DNA of 64,000 nucleotides from JAVBJN01 sp031546985. Lineage in GTDB: Bacteria; Bacteroidota; Bacteroidia; Chitinophagales; Chitinophagaceae. The stretch spans positions 67,122-131,121 of the forward strand of contig JAVBJN010000071.1 in the NCBI GenBank assembly GCA_031546985.1, given 5' to 3'. Each line of letters begins with the position of its first letter. The stretch's first letter is position 1. Made by a program: the position numbers and the translations under genes. Below are positions 8,628-16,994 of this stretch, one piece after another. A model generated the notes under the pieces. That model made no database searches. It was given only the letters and a program-made list of their open reading frames with translations, and was not told the origin of the DNA.

Positions 8628-8658
8628 CAAAAGTATTTCGTTTTTATTTATCAAACAA
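8628..8658 (-). promoter_or_regulatory. Promoter of rpsL-rpsG-fusA
   Basis: On the minus strand a TACTTTTG -7 box (8628-8635) matches TAnnTTTG exactly. TTGT (8655-8658) lies at the expected 19-base spacing for the -33 box. The predicted start leaves a leader of about 20 bases. Confidence 0.75.
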
Positions 8659-8679
8659 CTTTTTTTGAAAAAAAACTGT

Positions 8680-9750
8680 TTACACAGTGAAAATCCAGTC
8701 ATGGGTATCGGCTACACGGCCATAACGGATATCATCAAGCTCTTTCTTCACATTGTTGGCAATGGTCCATTCCTCCATTGGAGGCAGTACCATCTTGTGC
8801 TCTTTATAGGTAAGGGAGGCGATAGGTGCCAGGGAGGCAGCAGTACCACTACCAAAAGCTTCTTTCAGCTGTCCGGCTTTGTAGGCTTCTTCCACTTCAT
8901 CGAGGCTAATGGCTCTTTCCTCTACGGTAATGCCTTTGGCTCTGAGCAGGGTAATAATACTGTCGCGGGTTACACCGGCCAGGATAGTACCTTGTTCCAG
9001 ATCGGGGGTAATTACTTTATCGCCAATTACGAAAAACACGTTCATGGTACCAATTTCCTGAGCGTATTTGTGCTCAAAACCATCGGTCCACAGGATCTGA
9101 TCATAACCCATAGCACGTACTTCGGCCATCGGGAACATGCTGGCACCGTAGTTACCGGCAGCTTTGGTTTCTCCGATACCACCGGGGAACGCTCTTACAT
9201 ACTTATCATGTACATAAATGTTTACAGGCTGGCTGTAATAAGCGCCGGAAGGGCTGGTGATGATCATGAAACGGAATTGCTCCGCCGGGCGCACACCAAT
9301 AAACTCATCGGTTGCGAACATAAACGGGCGGATATACAGTGCACTACCCTCTGCAGCAGGCACCCAGGCTTCGTCCAGTTTCAGCAACTGGCGCAGGCCT
9401 TCCATGAAAATTTCTTCAGGCACATCGGGCATACCCATGCGGTGCGCCGATTTATTAAAACGCTTCCAGTTGGCATCGGGACGGAAAATGGTAACTTCAC
9501 CCTGTGGGTTGCGGTACGCTTTTACGCCTTCGAAAATAGCCTGACCGTAGTGTATAAATGTAGTAGCGGGACTTAAAGACAAATCACCATAAGGAACGAT
9601 TTCGGGCGTTTTCCACGCACCGTCTTCGTAATCAGCCACTAACATGTGGTCGGCATAAAGTTTACCGAAACGGATATCCTGCTGATCTAACTGGCCTATT
9701 CTGCTCTGCTCAATCTTGTTGATCTTTATTTCAGCCGACTTTATATCCAT
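8680..9750 (-). CDS. ilvE: Branched-chain amino acid aminotransferase
   Basis: This PLP-dependent fold-type IV transaminase makes the last step of valine, leucine and isoleucine synthesis with glutamate as amino donor. The PLP lysine is K196 in GETKAAGNYGAS. The family motif GTAASLAPI near the C-terminus binds the cofactor phosphate. The size, 356 residues, matches the long bacterial/eukaryotic BCAT class. The frame extends upstream to a TTG at 9783, but the ATG at 9750 (MDIKSAEIK) is the sensible start. It is transcribed alone just upstream of rpsL in the same direction. Confidence 0.95.
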   Translation of the reverse strand: MDIKSAEIKINKIEQSRIGQLDQQDIRFGKLYADHMLVADYEDGAWKTPEIVPYGDLSLSPATTFIHYGQAIFEGVKAYRNPQGEVTIFRPDANWKRFNKSAHRMGMPDVPEEIFMEGLRQLLKLDEAWVPAAEGSALYIRPFMFATDEFIGVRPAEQFRFMIITSPSGAYYSQPVNIYVHDKYVRAFPGGIGETKAAGNYGASMFPMAEVRAMGYDQILWTDGFEHKYAQEIGTMNVFFVIGDKVITPDLEQGTILAGVTRDSIITLLRAKGITVEERAISLDEVEEAYKAGQLKEAFGSGTAASLAPIASLTYKEHKMVLPPMEEWTIANNVKKELDDIRYGRVADTHDWIFTV

Positions 9751-9821
9751 AATGATTATATTTTTGTGGGGCCAAAGAAACAAAAAAATCCATAACTGGC
9801 GAATAAAAACATCCGTTTAAC

Positions 9822-10298
9822 ATGTTACTTCCTGATAATCTTCAAATTAATGAACCCCTGTTTGTAGATGAGCAGGTGGTTTTTGTGTGCGAAAACGAGC
9901 CGAATCATCCGGAGAGCATTGCACCCTTCCAAAGCCAGACACCCGAAAACGTGTTTATGGTAAAACCCGACCAGGCTACCCTGGCCGATGCAGATGCCCT
10001 GTTTATCCAAAAAATCATTGGCGCCTGCGATAACGATGCGGCCAAAACCCTGTGTTTGGTTTGGCAACCGGGCCTTTCCATTGCCACCATTAACCGGCTA
10101 TACTCCCCTGCCCGCCTTGTTATGGTAGGCCTGCGCCCCGATGAAGTGAACCTGCATATGCAAATGCCGCTCAACAGCGTGGTGAAGCTGAATAAGCAGC
10201 AACTCATATTTGCAGCCTCTATCCAGGCCATGAACGCCAATGCCCAGCTCAAGAACGACCTGTGGCACAATGCCCTTAAACTGACCTTCAATAAATAA
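9822..10298 (+). CDS. Conserved-type hypothetical protein upstream of rdgB
   Basis: A 158-residue soluble protein with no signal peptide and no membrane segment. I do not recognise its family. It is acidic in the N-terminal half (DEQVVFVCENEPNHPESI), has an alternating hydrophobic core, and ends NDLWHNALKLTFNK. Its stop lies five bases before the rdgB start, so the two genes are co-transcribed and may be translationally coupled. Codon use resembles the neighbours. A role in nucleotide-pool cleaning or DNA maintenance would be only a guess by association. Confidence 0.75.
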   Translation: MLLPDNLQINEPLFVDEQVVFVCENEPNHPESIAPFQSQTPENVFMVKPDQATLADADALFIQKIIGACDNDAAKTLCLVWQPGLSIATINRLYSPARLVMVGLRPDEVNLHMQMPLNSVVKLNKQQLIFAASIQAMNANAQLKNDLWHNALKLTFNK

Positions 10299-10303
10299 CC
10301 CGC

Positions 10304-10885
10304 ATGACACCCACCCTTGTATTTGCCAGCAACAACCAAAACAAACTAAAAGAGATAGCCGCCCTGCTCGAAAACGCTTTTGAGATGGTAACGCTGGAAG
10401 AAGCGGGCATTACCGAAGACCTGCCCGAGCCTTATTTTACCCTGGAAGAGAATGCGCAGAGCAAAGCCCGCTACCTGTATGAGCAAACCGGCAAAAACTG
10501 CTTTAGCGAAGATACCGGCCTCGAAGTGGCTGCCCTCAATGGTATGCCCGGCGCCCTGAGTGCCCGCTATGCCGGCGAGCAGAAATCGGCCAACGACAAT
10601 ATGGCCAAAATACTGCACGAGCTGGAAGGCAACACCAACCGCGATGCCCGGTTTAGAACGGTGATCTGCCTTATTCTCGATGGTAAGGAATACCTGGTAG
10701 ATGGTGTGTGCGAAGGCACTATTGCCACCGAACGCTCCGGAGAAAAAGGCTTTGGCTACGATCCCATTTTTTTGCCCAATGGCGAGCTCCGCACTTTCGG
10801 AGAAATGGAGATGGAAGAAAAATCGCAGTACAGCCACCGCTCCAAAGCGTTTAAATCGCTGAAATCTTTATTGAAAAACCTATAA
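10304..10885 (+). CDS. rdgB: XTP/dITP pyrophosphatase (HAM1/RdgB family)
   Basis: The enzyme hydrolyses non-canonical purine triphosphates (dITP, XTP) to monophosphates and so keeps deaminated bases out of DNA and RNA. Family motifs are intact: FASNNQNKLKEI near the N-terminus, the metal site FSEDTGLEVAALNGMPG, SARYAG, and the substrate loop GEKGFGYDPIF. The 193-residue length is normal. It lies in a three-gene plus-strand run between the hypothetical gene at 9822 and the thioesterase at 10897. Confidence 0.96.
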   Translation: MTPTLVFASNNQNKLKEIAALLENAFEMVTLEEAGITEDLPEPYFTLEENAQSKARYLYEQTGKNCFSEDTGLEVAALNGMPGALSARYAGEQKSANDNMAKILHELEGNTNRDARFRTVICLILDGKEYLVDGVCEGTIATERSGEKGFGYDPIFLPNGELRTFGEMEMEEKSQYSHRSKAFKSLKSLLKNL

Positions 10886-10896
10886 GTGGCGAAGGC

Positions 10897-11325
10897 ATGG
10901 CCAGAGTAAAAATCCAGTTTCCGGAAAAATCCATTTTCTGCACACAGATCGAAATACGGGTAACCGACCTCAACTATGGCAATCATATGGCCAACGATGC
11001 GGTGTTAGGCTTTGCCCAGGAAGTGCGCATGCGCTGGCTGGCGCAATGGGGCTATACCGAGATCAACGCCGGCGAAACGGGCCTTATTATGGGCGATGCC
11101 GAGATCAGCTACAAAGGAGAGGCCTTCTTTGGCGATGTGCTTACGATTACGCTCTATGTGGGCGAGATCAGCAAACATGGTTTTGAACTACTTTTCCGGA
11201 TGACGACCACCCGCGAAAACCGCACTACAGACATTGCGCATGTAAAGACCGGAATGGTATGCTTTGATTACCAGGAACGTAAAGTGAAAGCCATCCCAGA
11301 AAATTTTCAAGAAAAATTGGCCTAA
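10897..11325 (+). CDS. Hotdog-fold acyl-CoA thioesterase (4HBT family)
   Basis: The 142-residue single hotdog domain has the FabZ/4HBT-like signature RVTDLNYGNHMANDAV, in which the Asp is the usual catalytic residue. GEAFFGDVLTI follows as the central strand. Such proteins hydrolyse acyl-CoA thioesters, but the acyl specificity cannot be read from sequence. It starts 11 bases after rdgB and is the last protein gene before the tRNA-Met promoter. Confidence 0.82.
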   Translation: MARVKIQFPEKSIFCTQIEIRVTDLNYGNHMANDAVLGFAQEVRMRWLAQWGYTEINAGETGLIMGDAEISYKGEAFFGDVLTITLYVGEISKHGFELLFRMTTTRENRTTDIAHVKTGMVCFDYQERKVKAIPENFQEKLA

Positions 11326-11328
11326 AGG

Positions 11329-11359
11329 TTTGCAAATTTAAAAACCCTTATTACCTTTG
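11329..11359 (+). promoter_or_regulatory. Perfect consensus promoter of tRNA-Met
   Basis: TTTG (11329-11332), exactly 19 bases, then TACCTTTG (11352-11359). This is a full match to the Bacteroidota primary-sigma consensus. The tRNA starts 13 bases downstream of the -7 box. The -33 box lies just past the thioesterase stop codon. Confidence 0.92.
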
Positions 11360-11371
11360 CACTCCCGATTT

Positions 11372-11445
11372 GGCGAGGTAGCTCAGTTGGTTAGAGCGCA
11401 GGATTCATAACCCTGAGGTCACGGGTTCAACTCCCGTCCTCGCTA
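11372..11445 (+). tRNA. tRNA-Met (anticodon CAT)
   Basis: A cloverleaf is visible: acceptor ggcgagg paired with cctcgct, D arm gctcagttggttagagc, anticodon loop ttcataa, and T arm acgggttcaactcccgt. It has the elongator-like form with a fully paired first acceptor position (G-U). No CCA is encoded directly at the end. It has its own promoter and terminator. Confidence 0.95.
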
Positions 11446-11455
11446 CACCAGATCG

Positions 11456-11485
11456 AAGCCCATCTTTTTAAGATGGGCTTTTTTG
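11456..11485 (+). terminator. Terminator of tRNA-Met
   Basis: An 11-bp stem (aagcccatctt and its complement) with a 3-base loop is followed by a six-T run, 10 bases after the tRNA. Confidence 0.92.
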
Positions 11486-11645
11486 TGCCCCATTACTCCG
11501 TTCCATATTTGGTGGCATTCTGAAAACTTTACCCACCACAATACTTTTCACTATTTTCAATACAGCAAAAGAACGCATGCACTAACACACCACCGCCCCA
11601 CCATTTGATTTATAGATTATTTTATTCTTAACCCAATCCAATGAA

Positions 11646-12308
11646 ATGAAAAAAAATCTAATGGCTATCAAAAGTATGCTGCTGACTTGTTTCCTTACCC
11701 TTTGCTGTTCCACCATGTTTGCGACCGCTCTTAAAGTTCAGGCCTGGTTGGTAGAAGCCAATGCAGGGTGTTATAAGATACATGTAGTGCTCACATTGGA
11801 TGATGGCACTTTCGTTACAAGCGGCGGTGTATGGCTACCTCCAGGTTGCGCGCCTGCATCGCCTAACAAACTGGTGTATGAAGACCAGGCCGTTGTAGCA
11901 GACAATGGTCACACACAGGCTTTTATCGATTTAATTAAAGCCCCTGAGCATTACGGCAACTACCTCACCGCCAGAAATATTGCTATGGGCCATGCTAAAA
12001 CCACTATGGGTACCAGTGAATTGCAAAAAATAAAAGGAGTGGATTTTGATATATACCCTAATCCTCAATCTGCGGGCAAAGATTTTAGTTTACAATTGAA
12101 ATTTGACCCTAATACCGTTGCAATGCCTTTGTCTGTTAATATATACGATGCATTGGGCAAGTTGGTTGAAGCGCACCCGGTAACCAAAGCAGCTATTCGC
12201 AACACTGCCATACGCATACAGACAAAGACTTTACCAGCGGGGATCTACAATGTAGGCATCCTCTCAAACGGAGAGTGCATTGGCAACCGCGGCCTTATTA
12301 TCCAATAA
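11646..12308 (+). CDS. Secreted protein with type IX secretion C-terminal sorting domain
   Basis: The 220-residue product has an N-terminal signal peptide (KSMLLTCFLTLCCSTMFA). A short Cys-containing N-terminal domain follows. The C-terminal module, about residues 135-220, begins DFDIYPNPQSAGKDF and ends AGIYNVGILSNGECIGNRGL. This is the Por secretion C-terminal sorting (type A CTD) pattern, with the PNP start and the LPAGIYxV strand. Such proteins cross the outer membrane by the type IX system and are anchored by the sortase. PorV and a PorU2-like sortase are encoded at 57-63 kb. The function of the 100-residue cargo domain is unknown. The gene stands alone with its own terminator. Confidence 0.85.
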   Translation: MKKNLMAIKSMLLTCFLTLCCSTMFATALKVQAWLVEANAGCYKIHVVLTLDDGTFVTSGGVWLPPGCAPASPNKLVYEDQAVVADNGHTQAFIDLIKAPEHYGNYLTARNIAMGHAKTTMGTSELQKIKGVDFDIYPNPQSAGKDFSLQLKFDPNTVAMPLSVNIYDALGKLVEAHPVTKAAIRNTAIRIQTKTLPAGIYNVGILSNGECIGNRGLIIQ

Positions 12309-12330
12309 ATCAGTTTAAATCATTATTCAG

Positions 12331-12363
12331 ACCTCTGCTTTCGATAAAAGCGGAGGTTTTTTT
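12331..12363 (+). terminator. Terminator of the type IX cargo gene
   Basis: The stem acctctgcttt pairs with aaagcggaggt (one G-U pair) and is followed by a seven-T run, 22 bases past the stop codon. Confidence 0.9.
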
Positions 12364-12519
12364 ATTTCTGGCCATTTTTTGCACCATTGTGCTTGCCGCA
12401 TCCATTTTCAAATGACGAAAGCCTATCCGTTTCCATGCATTTTGTATCAAATAAATAGTACTTGTACTATCAAAACATGGAATTTATCCCATTATTTTCG
12501 GCAAAATATGTTCCAACAG

Positions 12520-12551
12520 GTAAAAAATCCGTGCTAGCACGGATTTTTTAC
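12520..12551. terminator. Perfect 32-bp palindrome, bidirectional terminator type
   Basis: The half-site gtaaaaaatccgtgct is followed immediately by its exact complement. The outer A/T run supplies a T tract on either strand. No gene ends next to it. Confidence 0.65.
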
Positions 12552-12665
12552 ATTAGTCACAAATATATTTTTGTGTTGTTATCAGATCAGAACACTTCAA
12601 GACATTTTACAACAAATCGTTTTTTAAATCTTTCCATAGGTTGGCATTTGGTTGATGCAACAAAA

Positions 12666-12691
12666 AAGGCCCTTGTTTCTACAAGGGCCTT
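12666..12691. terminator. Orphan terminator-type hairpin
   Basis: A 10-bp stem aaggcccttg with a 6-base loop. It is followed by tcattttttt on the plus strand and by ttttttg on the minus strand. No recognisable gene lies between this and the palindrome at 12520-12551. Confidence 0.65.
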
Positions 12692-12786
12692 CATTTTTTT
12701 ATACGATTCCGGAAACAGGGAGTACATGCCTTCCATCTGACTATTACGCCGCAATAACACCGATTCTGTGTATCAGTTGCACATGA

Positions 12787-12817
12787 TAAAAAAATCCTCC
12801 GCCGGATGGCAGAGGAT
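12787..12817 (-). terminator. Terminator of the E1 fusion gene
   Basis: On the minus strand the stem atcctctgcc/ggcggaggat is followed by a seven-T run, about 30 bases after the stop codon. Confidence 0.9.
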
Positions 12818-12845
12818 CTTACGCTATTTTATGTTTCTTATGTGC

Positions 12846-14897
12846 TTAATAACGAAGCATTTCTCCAATAGCTGCGGCCACCTTATCGGTATTGGGCAGC
12901 ATTGCTTTCTCCAGCTCCATATTCATGGGCACTGCAGGCAGATTTAAGGCACCTACGGTCTTAACCGGGGCATCCAGCCATCTGAAGCAATGCTGGGCTA
13001 TACGGCCCGATAAAGCCTCGGCAAATGAGTTGCGGAGCTGCTCTTCGGTAAGCACTATGCATTTACCGTGTTTCTGTACTGTAGCAAAGATCAATTCTTC
13101 ATCTAAAGGATACAAAGTGCGGATATCTATTACCTCTACCTGGCCGGGATATTGTTTAGCGGCATTTTTAGCCCAATGCACGCCCATACCGTAAGTAATG
13201 ATACATACAGACTCTCCGTTGTCAACAGCCTCTTCACCGGCCGCTAACACCACGGCGCCTTTGCCCAGCGGCAGAATGTAGTCTTTATCCGGCTCAATGG
13301 TACGCGCTTCTTCGGTGCCAGGCACTTTGCTCCAGTACAATCCTTTGTGCTCCAGCATAATTACCGGGTTAGGATCATAGTAAGCGGCTTTCATCAAACC
13401 TTTCATATCGGCAGCATTGGAAGGATACACAATTTTGATACCCTTGATGGTAGCCAATGTGCTCTCTACACTACCACTGTGGTAAGGACCACCACCGCCG
13501 TATGCGCCAATGGGCACACGAATTACGGAAGCTACCGGGTATTTGCCGCAACTGAGGTAGCACGACTTGCTCATTTCGGTTACCAGCTGGTTGATGCCGG
13601 GATAGATATAATCTGCAAACTGAACTTCTACAATCGGGCGCACACCTACTGCGCTCAAACCTACGGTAGAACCAATGATGTATGCTTCCTGGATGGCGGT
13701 GTTAAACACACGCACATCGCCAAATTTATCGGCCAGTGTAGCCGCTTCGCGGAATACACCACCCAGCCTGCGGCCTACATCCTGGCCAAAGAACATGGCT
13801 TCGGGATGCGCCTGCAAAATTTCTTCTACAGCGTGCAAGGCCGCATCTACCATCACTACTTTATCGCGGCCGGCAGGGGTTTTAACACCCTTCTCTTCGG
13901 TAACGGTAGTGGGTGCAAACACATGGTCTTCTACCGTGGCAGGATCGGGCTCCGGCGCTGCTACAGCCAGGGCAAATTCCTGTTTTACATACGCGGCGGT
14001 TTCTGCTTCTATAGCTTCGAGCTCAGCGTGGCTTATGCCTCGGTTGCGCAATACATTTTCGAGTTTAGGACCGGGATCGTCTTTACCGTGCTTCTCCAGG
14101 TCTTCGGGGGTTCTGTACCATTCTTTACGCACACCGGAGGTGTGGTGGCCCAGCAAAGGTACTTTGGCATGCACCAGGATAGGCTTGCGGTGCTCGCGCA
14201 CAAAGTTGAAGGCATCTTCCATCACTTTGTAAGAAGCTTCAAAATCGCTGCCATCTACCCTTACACGCTCCATACCTTTAAAACCTGCGGCATACTCGTA
14301 AGCATCCATGGTACGGGCTTCGTCGCTGCTTACAGAAATACCCCATTCGTTATCCTGCACCAGGTAAATAATGGGCAACTGGTGCAATACCGCAAACTGG
14401 AATGCCTCAGACACTTCACCTTCGGTTACACTACCATCGCCCAGGGAGCAAACGGTAACGGGCAACTGGCCTGTTTTTTCCAGCCCCTGCCTTTCGAGGT
14501 ATTTGATACCCTGCGCCACGCCTGTGGTGGGTATTACCTGCATACCGGTAGCACTACTCTGGTGAATAATGCTGGGAAAACCTTCGCGGATAATATTGGG
14601 GTGGTTGTAATACGCGCGGCCGCCGGTAAAAGGATCGTCCTTTTTGGCCAGCAGTTGCAGCATAAGCTCATACGGACGGTAGTCCATACCCAGCATAATG
14701 CTCTCATCGCGGTAGTAAGGGCTTACATAATCGCAGGGCTTGAGCTGAAACGCGGTAGCCAGCTGAATGGCTTCGTGGCCGCGCGATGTGCTGTGTACAT
14801 ATTTGCAGATCTGCCTGTTGTCGTCGTAAGTAATGGCTATGGCTTTGGCGGTCATCATTAACCGGTAAGCCTTCAGTAATATATCGTTGCTCAGCAT
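12846..14897 (-). CDS. 2-oxoacid dehydrogenase E1 component, alpha-beta fusion (branched-chain type)
   Basis: The thiamine-diphosphate enzyme decarboxylates a 2-oxoacid and passes the acyl group to an E2 lipoyl protein. Residues 1 to about 325 are an E1-alpha domain with the ThDP motif GDGSVTEGEVSEAFQFA ending in QDNEWGISV. About 345 to 683 are an E1-beta domain (FGQDVGRRLGGVFREA, then VEVQFADYIYPGINQLV). Single-chain alpha-beta E1 proteins occur widely in Bacteroidota and are usually assigned to the branched-chain oxoacid dehydrogenase. Pyruvate use cannot be excluded. No E2 or E3 gene is nearby, so the complex partners lie elsewhere. It has a consensus -7 box upstream and a terminator downstream, so it is monocistronic. 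Confidence 0.88.
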   Translation of the reverse strand: MLSNDILLKAYRLMMTAKAIAITYDDNRQICKYVHSTSRGHEAIQLATAFQLKPCDYVSPYYRDESIMLGMDYRPYELMLQLLAKKDDPFTGGRAYYNHPNIIREGFPSIIHQSSATGMQVIPTTGVAQGIKYLERQGLEKTGQLPVTVCSLGDGSVTEGEVSEAFQFAVLHQLPIIYLVQDNEWGISVSSDEARTMDAYEYAAGFKGMERVRVDGSDFEASYKVMEDAFNFVREHRKPILVHAKVPLLGHHTSGVRKEWYRTPEDLEKHGKDDPGPKLENVLRNRGISHAELEAIEAETAAYVKQEFALAVAAPEPDPATVEDHVFAPTTVTEEKGVKTPAGRDKVVMVDAALHAVEEILQAHPEAMFFGQDVGRRLGGVFREAATLADKFGDVRVFNTAIQEAYIIGSTVGLSAVGVRPIVEVQFADYIYPGINQLVTEMSKSCYLSCGKYPVASVIRVPIGAYGGGGPYHSGSVESTLATIKGIKIVYPSNAADMKGLMKAAYYDPNPVIMLEHKGLYWSKVPGTEEARTIEPDKDYILPLGKGAVVLAAGEEAVDNGESVCIITYGMGVHWAKNAAKQYPGQVEVIDIRTLYPLDEELIFATVQKHGKCIVLTEEQLRNSFAEALSGRIAQHCFRWLDAPVKTVGALNLPAVPMNMELEKAMLPNTDKVAAAIGEMLRY

Positions 14898-14917
14898 GTC
14901 TTTTGAAAAATAATGTG

Positions 14918-14925
14918 CAAAAGTA
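14918..14925 (-). promoter_or_regulatory. -7 box of the E1 fusion gene
   Basis: TACTTTTG on the minus strand matches TAnnTTTG. It predicts a leader of about 15 bases. No good TTTG is seen at the 19-base distance. Confidence 0.6.
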
Positions 14926-14968
14926 ACTATTCGCTATGCGATTTCCGAAACACAAAACGCATATCAAT

Positions 14969-14996
14969 AAAAAAGACGGGCTTTTGACCCATCTTT
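14969..14996 (-). terminator. Terminator of the FAH-family gene
   Basis: On the minus strand the stem aagatggg/cccgtctt is followed by a T run. It begins right at the stop codon of the upstream gene. Confidence 0.85.
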
Positions 14997-15608
14997 TTAT
15001 TTCACTTCCAGTTCTAATAATTTTTCCTGGCCCAGGTAGGCTTCCAGGGTTTCGCCCGGTTCTATTGGCCCTATGCCAGCCGGCGTGCCTGTAAAAATGA
15101 GGTCGCCTATGTTTAAGGTAAAGTATTGCGAAATGTAACTTACCAGGCTTTCGATGCTAAAGATCATATTGCCGGAGTTGCCGTTCTGCACCTGCTCTTT
15201 GTCTTTAAACAAAGAAAAGCTGAGGTTATCTAAACGGGTTTCGGGTGTTACATCTACAAACTTGCCTACCGCGGCAGAGTTATCAAAAGCTTTGGCCATT
15301 TCCCAGGGCAGACCTTTGGATTTGAGGCGCTCCTGTATGTCTCTGGCTGTAAAGTCAATACCCACCGTCATTTTATCGAAATAATTGCGGGCAAACTTTT
15401 CCTGTATGTACTTCCCGTTTTTGCAGATGCGCAGCACCAGCTCGCACTCGTATTGCAGATCGAGTGTAAACTCGGGGTAGTAATAAGGTTTATTAAAGGT
15501 GAATAAGGCCGATTTGGGTTTCATGAAAATCACAGGATCTTTCGGAACCTCGTTATTCAACTCTTTTGCGTGTTCTACATAATTACGGCCCACACAAACG
15601 ATTTTCAT
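14997..15608 (-). CDS. Fumarylacetoacetate hydrolase (FAH) family protein
   Basis: The 203-residue single-domain protein begins MKIVCVGRNYVEHAKELN and has VIFMKPKSAL. The metal-site glutamates lie in QYECELVLRI, the DFTARDIQ motif follows, and the C-terminal segment is GDLIFTGTPAGIGP. Short bacterial members are acylpyruvate hydrolases or oxaloacetate decarboxylases/tautomerases (FAHD1-like). The exact substrate cannot be stated. It is downstream of pth in the same direction with a gap of 36 bases, so co-transcription with pth is likely. Confidence 0.88.
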   Translation of the reverse strand: MKIVCVGRNYVEHAKELNNEVPKDPVIFMKPKSALFTFNKPYYYPEFTLDLQYECELVLRICKNGKYIQEKFARNYFDKMTVGIDFTARDIQERLKSKGLPWEMAKAFDNSAAVGKFVDVTPETRLDNLSFSLFKDKEQVQNGNSGNMIFSIESLVSYISQYFTLNIGDLIFTGTPAGIGPIEPGETLEAYLGQEKLLELEVK

Positions 15609-15644
15609 AGCTATAATGTTTTTAGCAGTTGAGCAAATTTATTC

Positions 15645-16205
15645 TTAATTGTTATACTGGCTCATAGTGCGCTCCAGCCCTTGTGCGGCAAAGCTTTCTA
15701 TAATTTCTACAGACTTGTCTATTTTTTCCCGGATCACCGGCAACTCATCAGATTTCCATTTGCCCAGCACAAAATCTACCTGGCGCCCTTTGGGATAATT
15801 GCTTCCGATACCAAACCGTAAGCGGGGGTATTGCTGCGTACCCAGCATAACCTGGATGTCTTTGAGGCCATTGTGCCCGGCATCGCTGCCCGATGGGCGC
15901 AGCCTCAGCTTTTCGAGTGGCAGCATCAGGTCATCTACAATTACCAGCACATTATCTACGGTAATCTTTTCCTTATCCATCCAGTATTTGAGCGCTTTAC
16001 CGCTCAGGTTCATGTAGGTGGTAGGCTTAATCACCACAAATATCTTTCCTTTCCACTTTACCTCGGCCACATCGGCCAGCCTTTCGGCCCGGTAACTGCC
16101 ACCATGCTTGGCCACAAACGCATCTGCCACATCAAAACCGATGTTGTGACGCGTATTTTCGTATTCCTGCCCTATATTTCCTAATCCTGCAACCAGATAT
16201 TTCAC
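15645..16205 (-). CDS. pth: Peptidyl-tRNA hydrolase
   Basis: The enzyme frees tRNA from peptidyl-tRNA dropped by ribosomes. The core YLVAGLGNIGQEYENTRHNIGF contains the Asn and the catalytic His region. PTTYMNLSGKAL, VDDLMLPLEKLRLRPSGSDAGHNGLKDI and FGIGSNYP follow. The frame is open to 16292, but there is no ATG before the core. A GTG at 16205 directly before KYLVAGLGN gives the usual N-terminus and 186 residues, so I chose it. It follows rplY in the same direction, an arrangement common in bacteria (prs-rplY-pth), although a terminator lies between them. Confidence 0.93.
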   Translation of the reverse strand: MKYLVAGLGNIGQEYENTRHNIGFDVADAFVAKHGGSYRAERLADVAEVKWKGKIFVVIKPTTYMNLSGKALKYWMDKEKITVDNVLVIVDDLMLPLEKLRLRPSGSDAGHNGLKDIQVMLGTQQYPRLRFGIGSNYPKGRQVDFVLGKWKSDELPVIREKIDKSVEIIESFAAQGLERTMSQYNN

Positions 16206-16303
16206 AGCTTTCTGTATTTCAAATTGGCCTGTAAAACCTGGTTTTACAAGCAAAAAAGTGGTCGAATTTAGTTGTTTTTTAACTTTTAACACAGCTTAGG
16301 CAT

Positions 16304-16331
16304 AAAAAAACCCCGCAATTGCGGGGTTTTT
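16304..16331 (-). terminator. Bidirectional terminator after rplY
   Basis: A perfect 13-bp palindrome, aaaaaccccgcaa and its complement, lies 17 bases past the rplY stop, with a seven-T run on the minus strand. Confidence 0.92.
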
Positions 16332-16347
16332 CCGGTAATGCATTACC

Positions 16348-16941
16348 TTATTTTTTTCCTTTAGCATCTTTGGCAGCGGCAGCTTCTTCTTGTTTCAGCT
16401 GACGAGTCATTACGATAGATGCAACAGGGATACGTGCAGAGTTCAAGATTTCCATGTTCTCAACTTTAATATCCTCAACACGGATATTTTCGTTCAGTTC
16501 CAGGTTATCGATGTTTACTTCTACGTGCTCAACCAGGTATTTAGGCAAAAGTTTTACTTTGATGGTGTTCATTTTAGGAACAAAACGACCACCAGCTTTA
16601 ACACCAGGAGCAACACCTACAAATTTCAGTGGCAGGTTAGCTACTACTTTTTTATCCTCAACCAGTTCCAGCATATCAATGTGGATCAGCTCGTCGGTAA
16701 CTTTGTCGAACTGCAGGTCTTTCAGGATACATTTGTAAGATTTGCCCTCTACTTTTACTTCAGCCATCAGGAACTCAGCGGTATAAACCAGTGGTTTGAA
16801 AGCTTTCAAAGGTGTAGCAAAGTGAATTTCGGTGGCCCCACCGTAGATTACGCCAGGCACTAATTCCTGAGAACGGATTTGGCGGGACGCCTTTTTACCA
16901 AATTCGCTCCTCAGTTGTCCTTCAACAGTAACTGTTTTCAT
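16348..16941 (-). CDS. rplY: 50S ribosomal protein L25 / general stress protein Ctc
   Basis: This 5S-rRNA-binding protein has 197 residues, the long Ctc form with a C-terminal TL5-like beta domain. The N-terminal part EGQLRSEFGKKASRQIRSQ and VPGVIYGG are typical, as is LQFDKVTDELIHIDMLE. The C-terminal tail is rich in Ala and Lys (EEAAAAKDAKGKK), which is usual for Ctc. It lies 53 bases after prs in the same direction and is probably co-transcribed with it. Confidence 0.96.
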   Translation of the reverse strand: MKTVTVEGQLRSEFGKKASRQIRSQELVPGVIYGGATEIHFATPLKAFKPLVYTAEFLMAEVKVEGKSYKCILKDLQFDKVTDELIHIDMLELVEDKKVVANLPLKFVGVAPGVKAGGRFVPKMNTIKVKLLPKYLVEHVEVNIDNLELNENIRVEDIKVENMEILNSARIPVASIVMTRQLKQEEAAAAKDAKGKK

Positions 16942-16994
16942 GATTATACATTGTGTTTTATCGGCTTTTCACCTGCCTTTGTTAGAAAAAAACT

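Larger units (their letters stand above)
12309..12845. other. Gene-free region with four successive palindromes
   Basis: Besides the terminators at 12331-12363 and 12787-12817 of the flanking genes, this gap holds a 16-bp dyad (12455-12470), a perfect 32-bp palindrome (12520-12551) and a further terminator-type hairpin (12666-12691). One 92-codon frame (12462-12740) runs through both hairpins and is not credible. The extra terminators suggest short non-coding transcripts or decayed genes. Confidence 0.5.

Noticed and set aside
12462..12740. A 92-codon plus-strand frame
   Set aside because: It runs through a perfect 32-bp palindrome and a terminator hairpin, so an uninterrupted coding role is not plausible.
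16206..16292. N-terminal extension of pth
   Set aside because: It has no ATG and no family similarity. The GTG directly before the conserved core explains the start.
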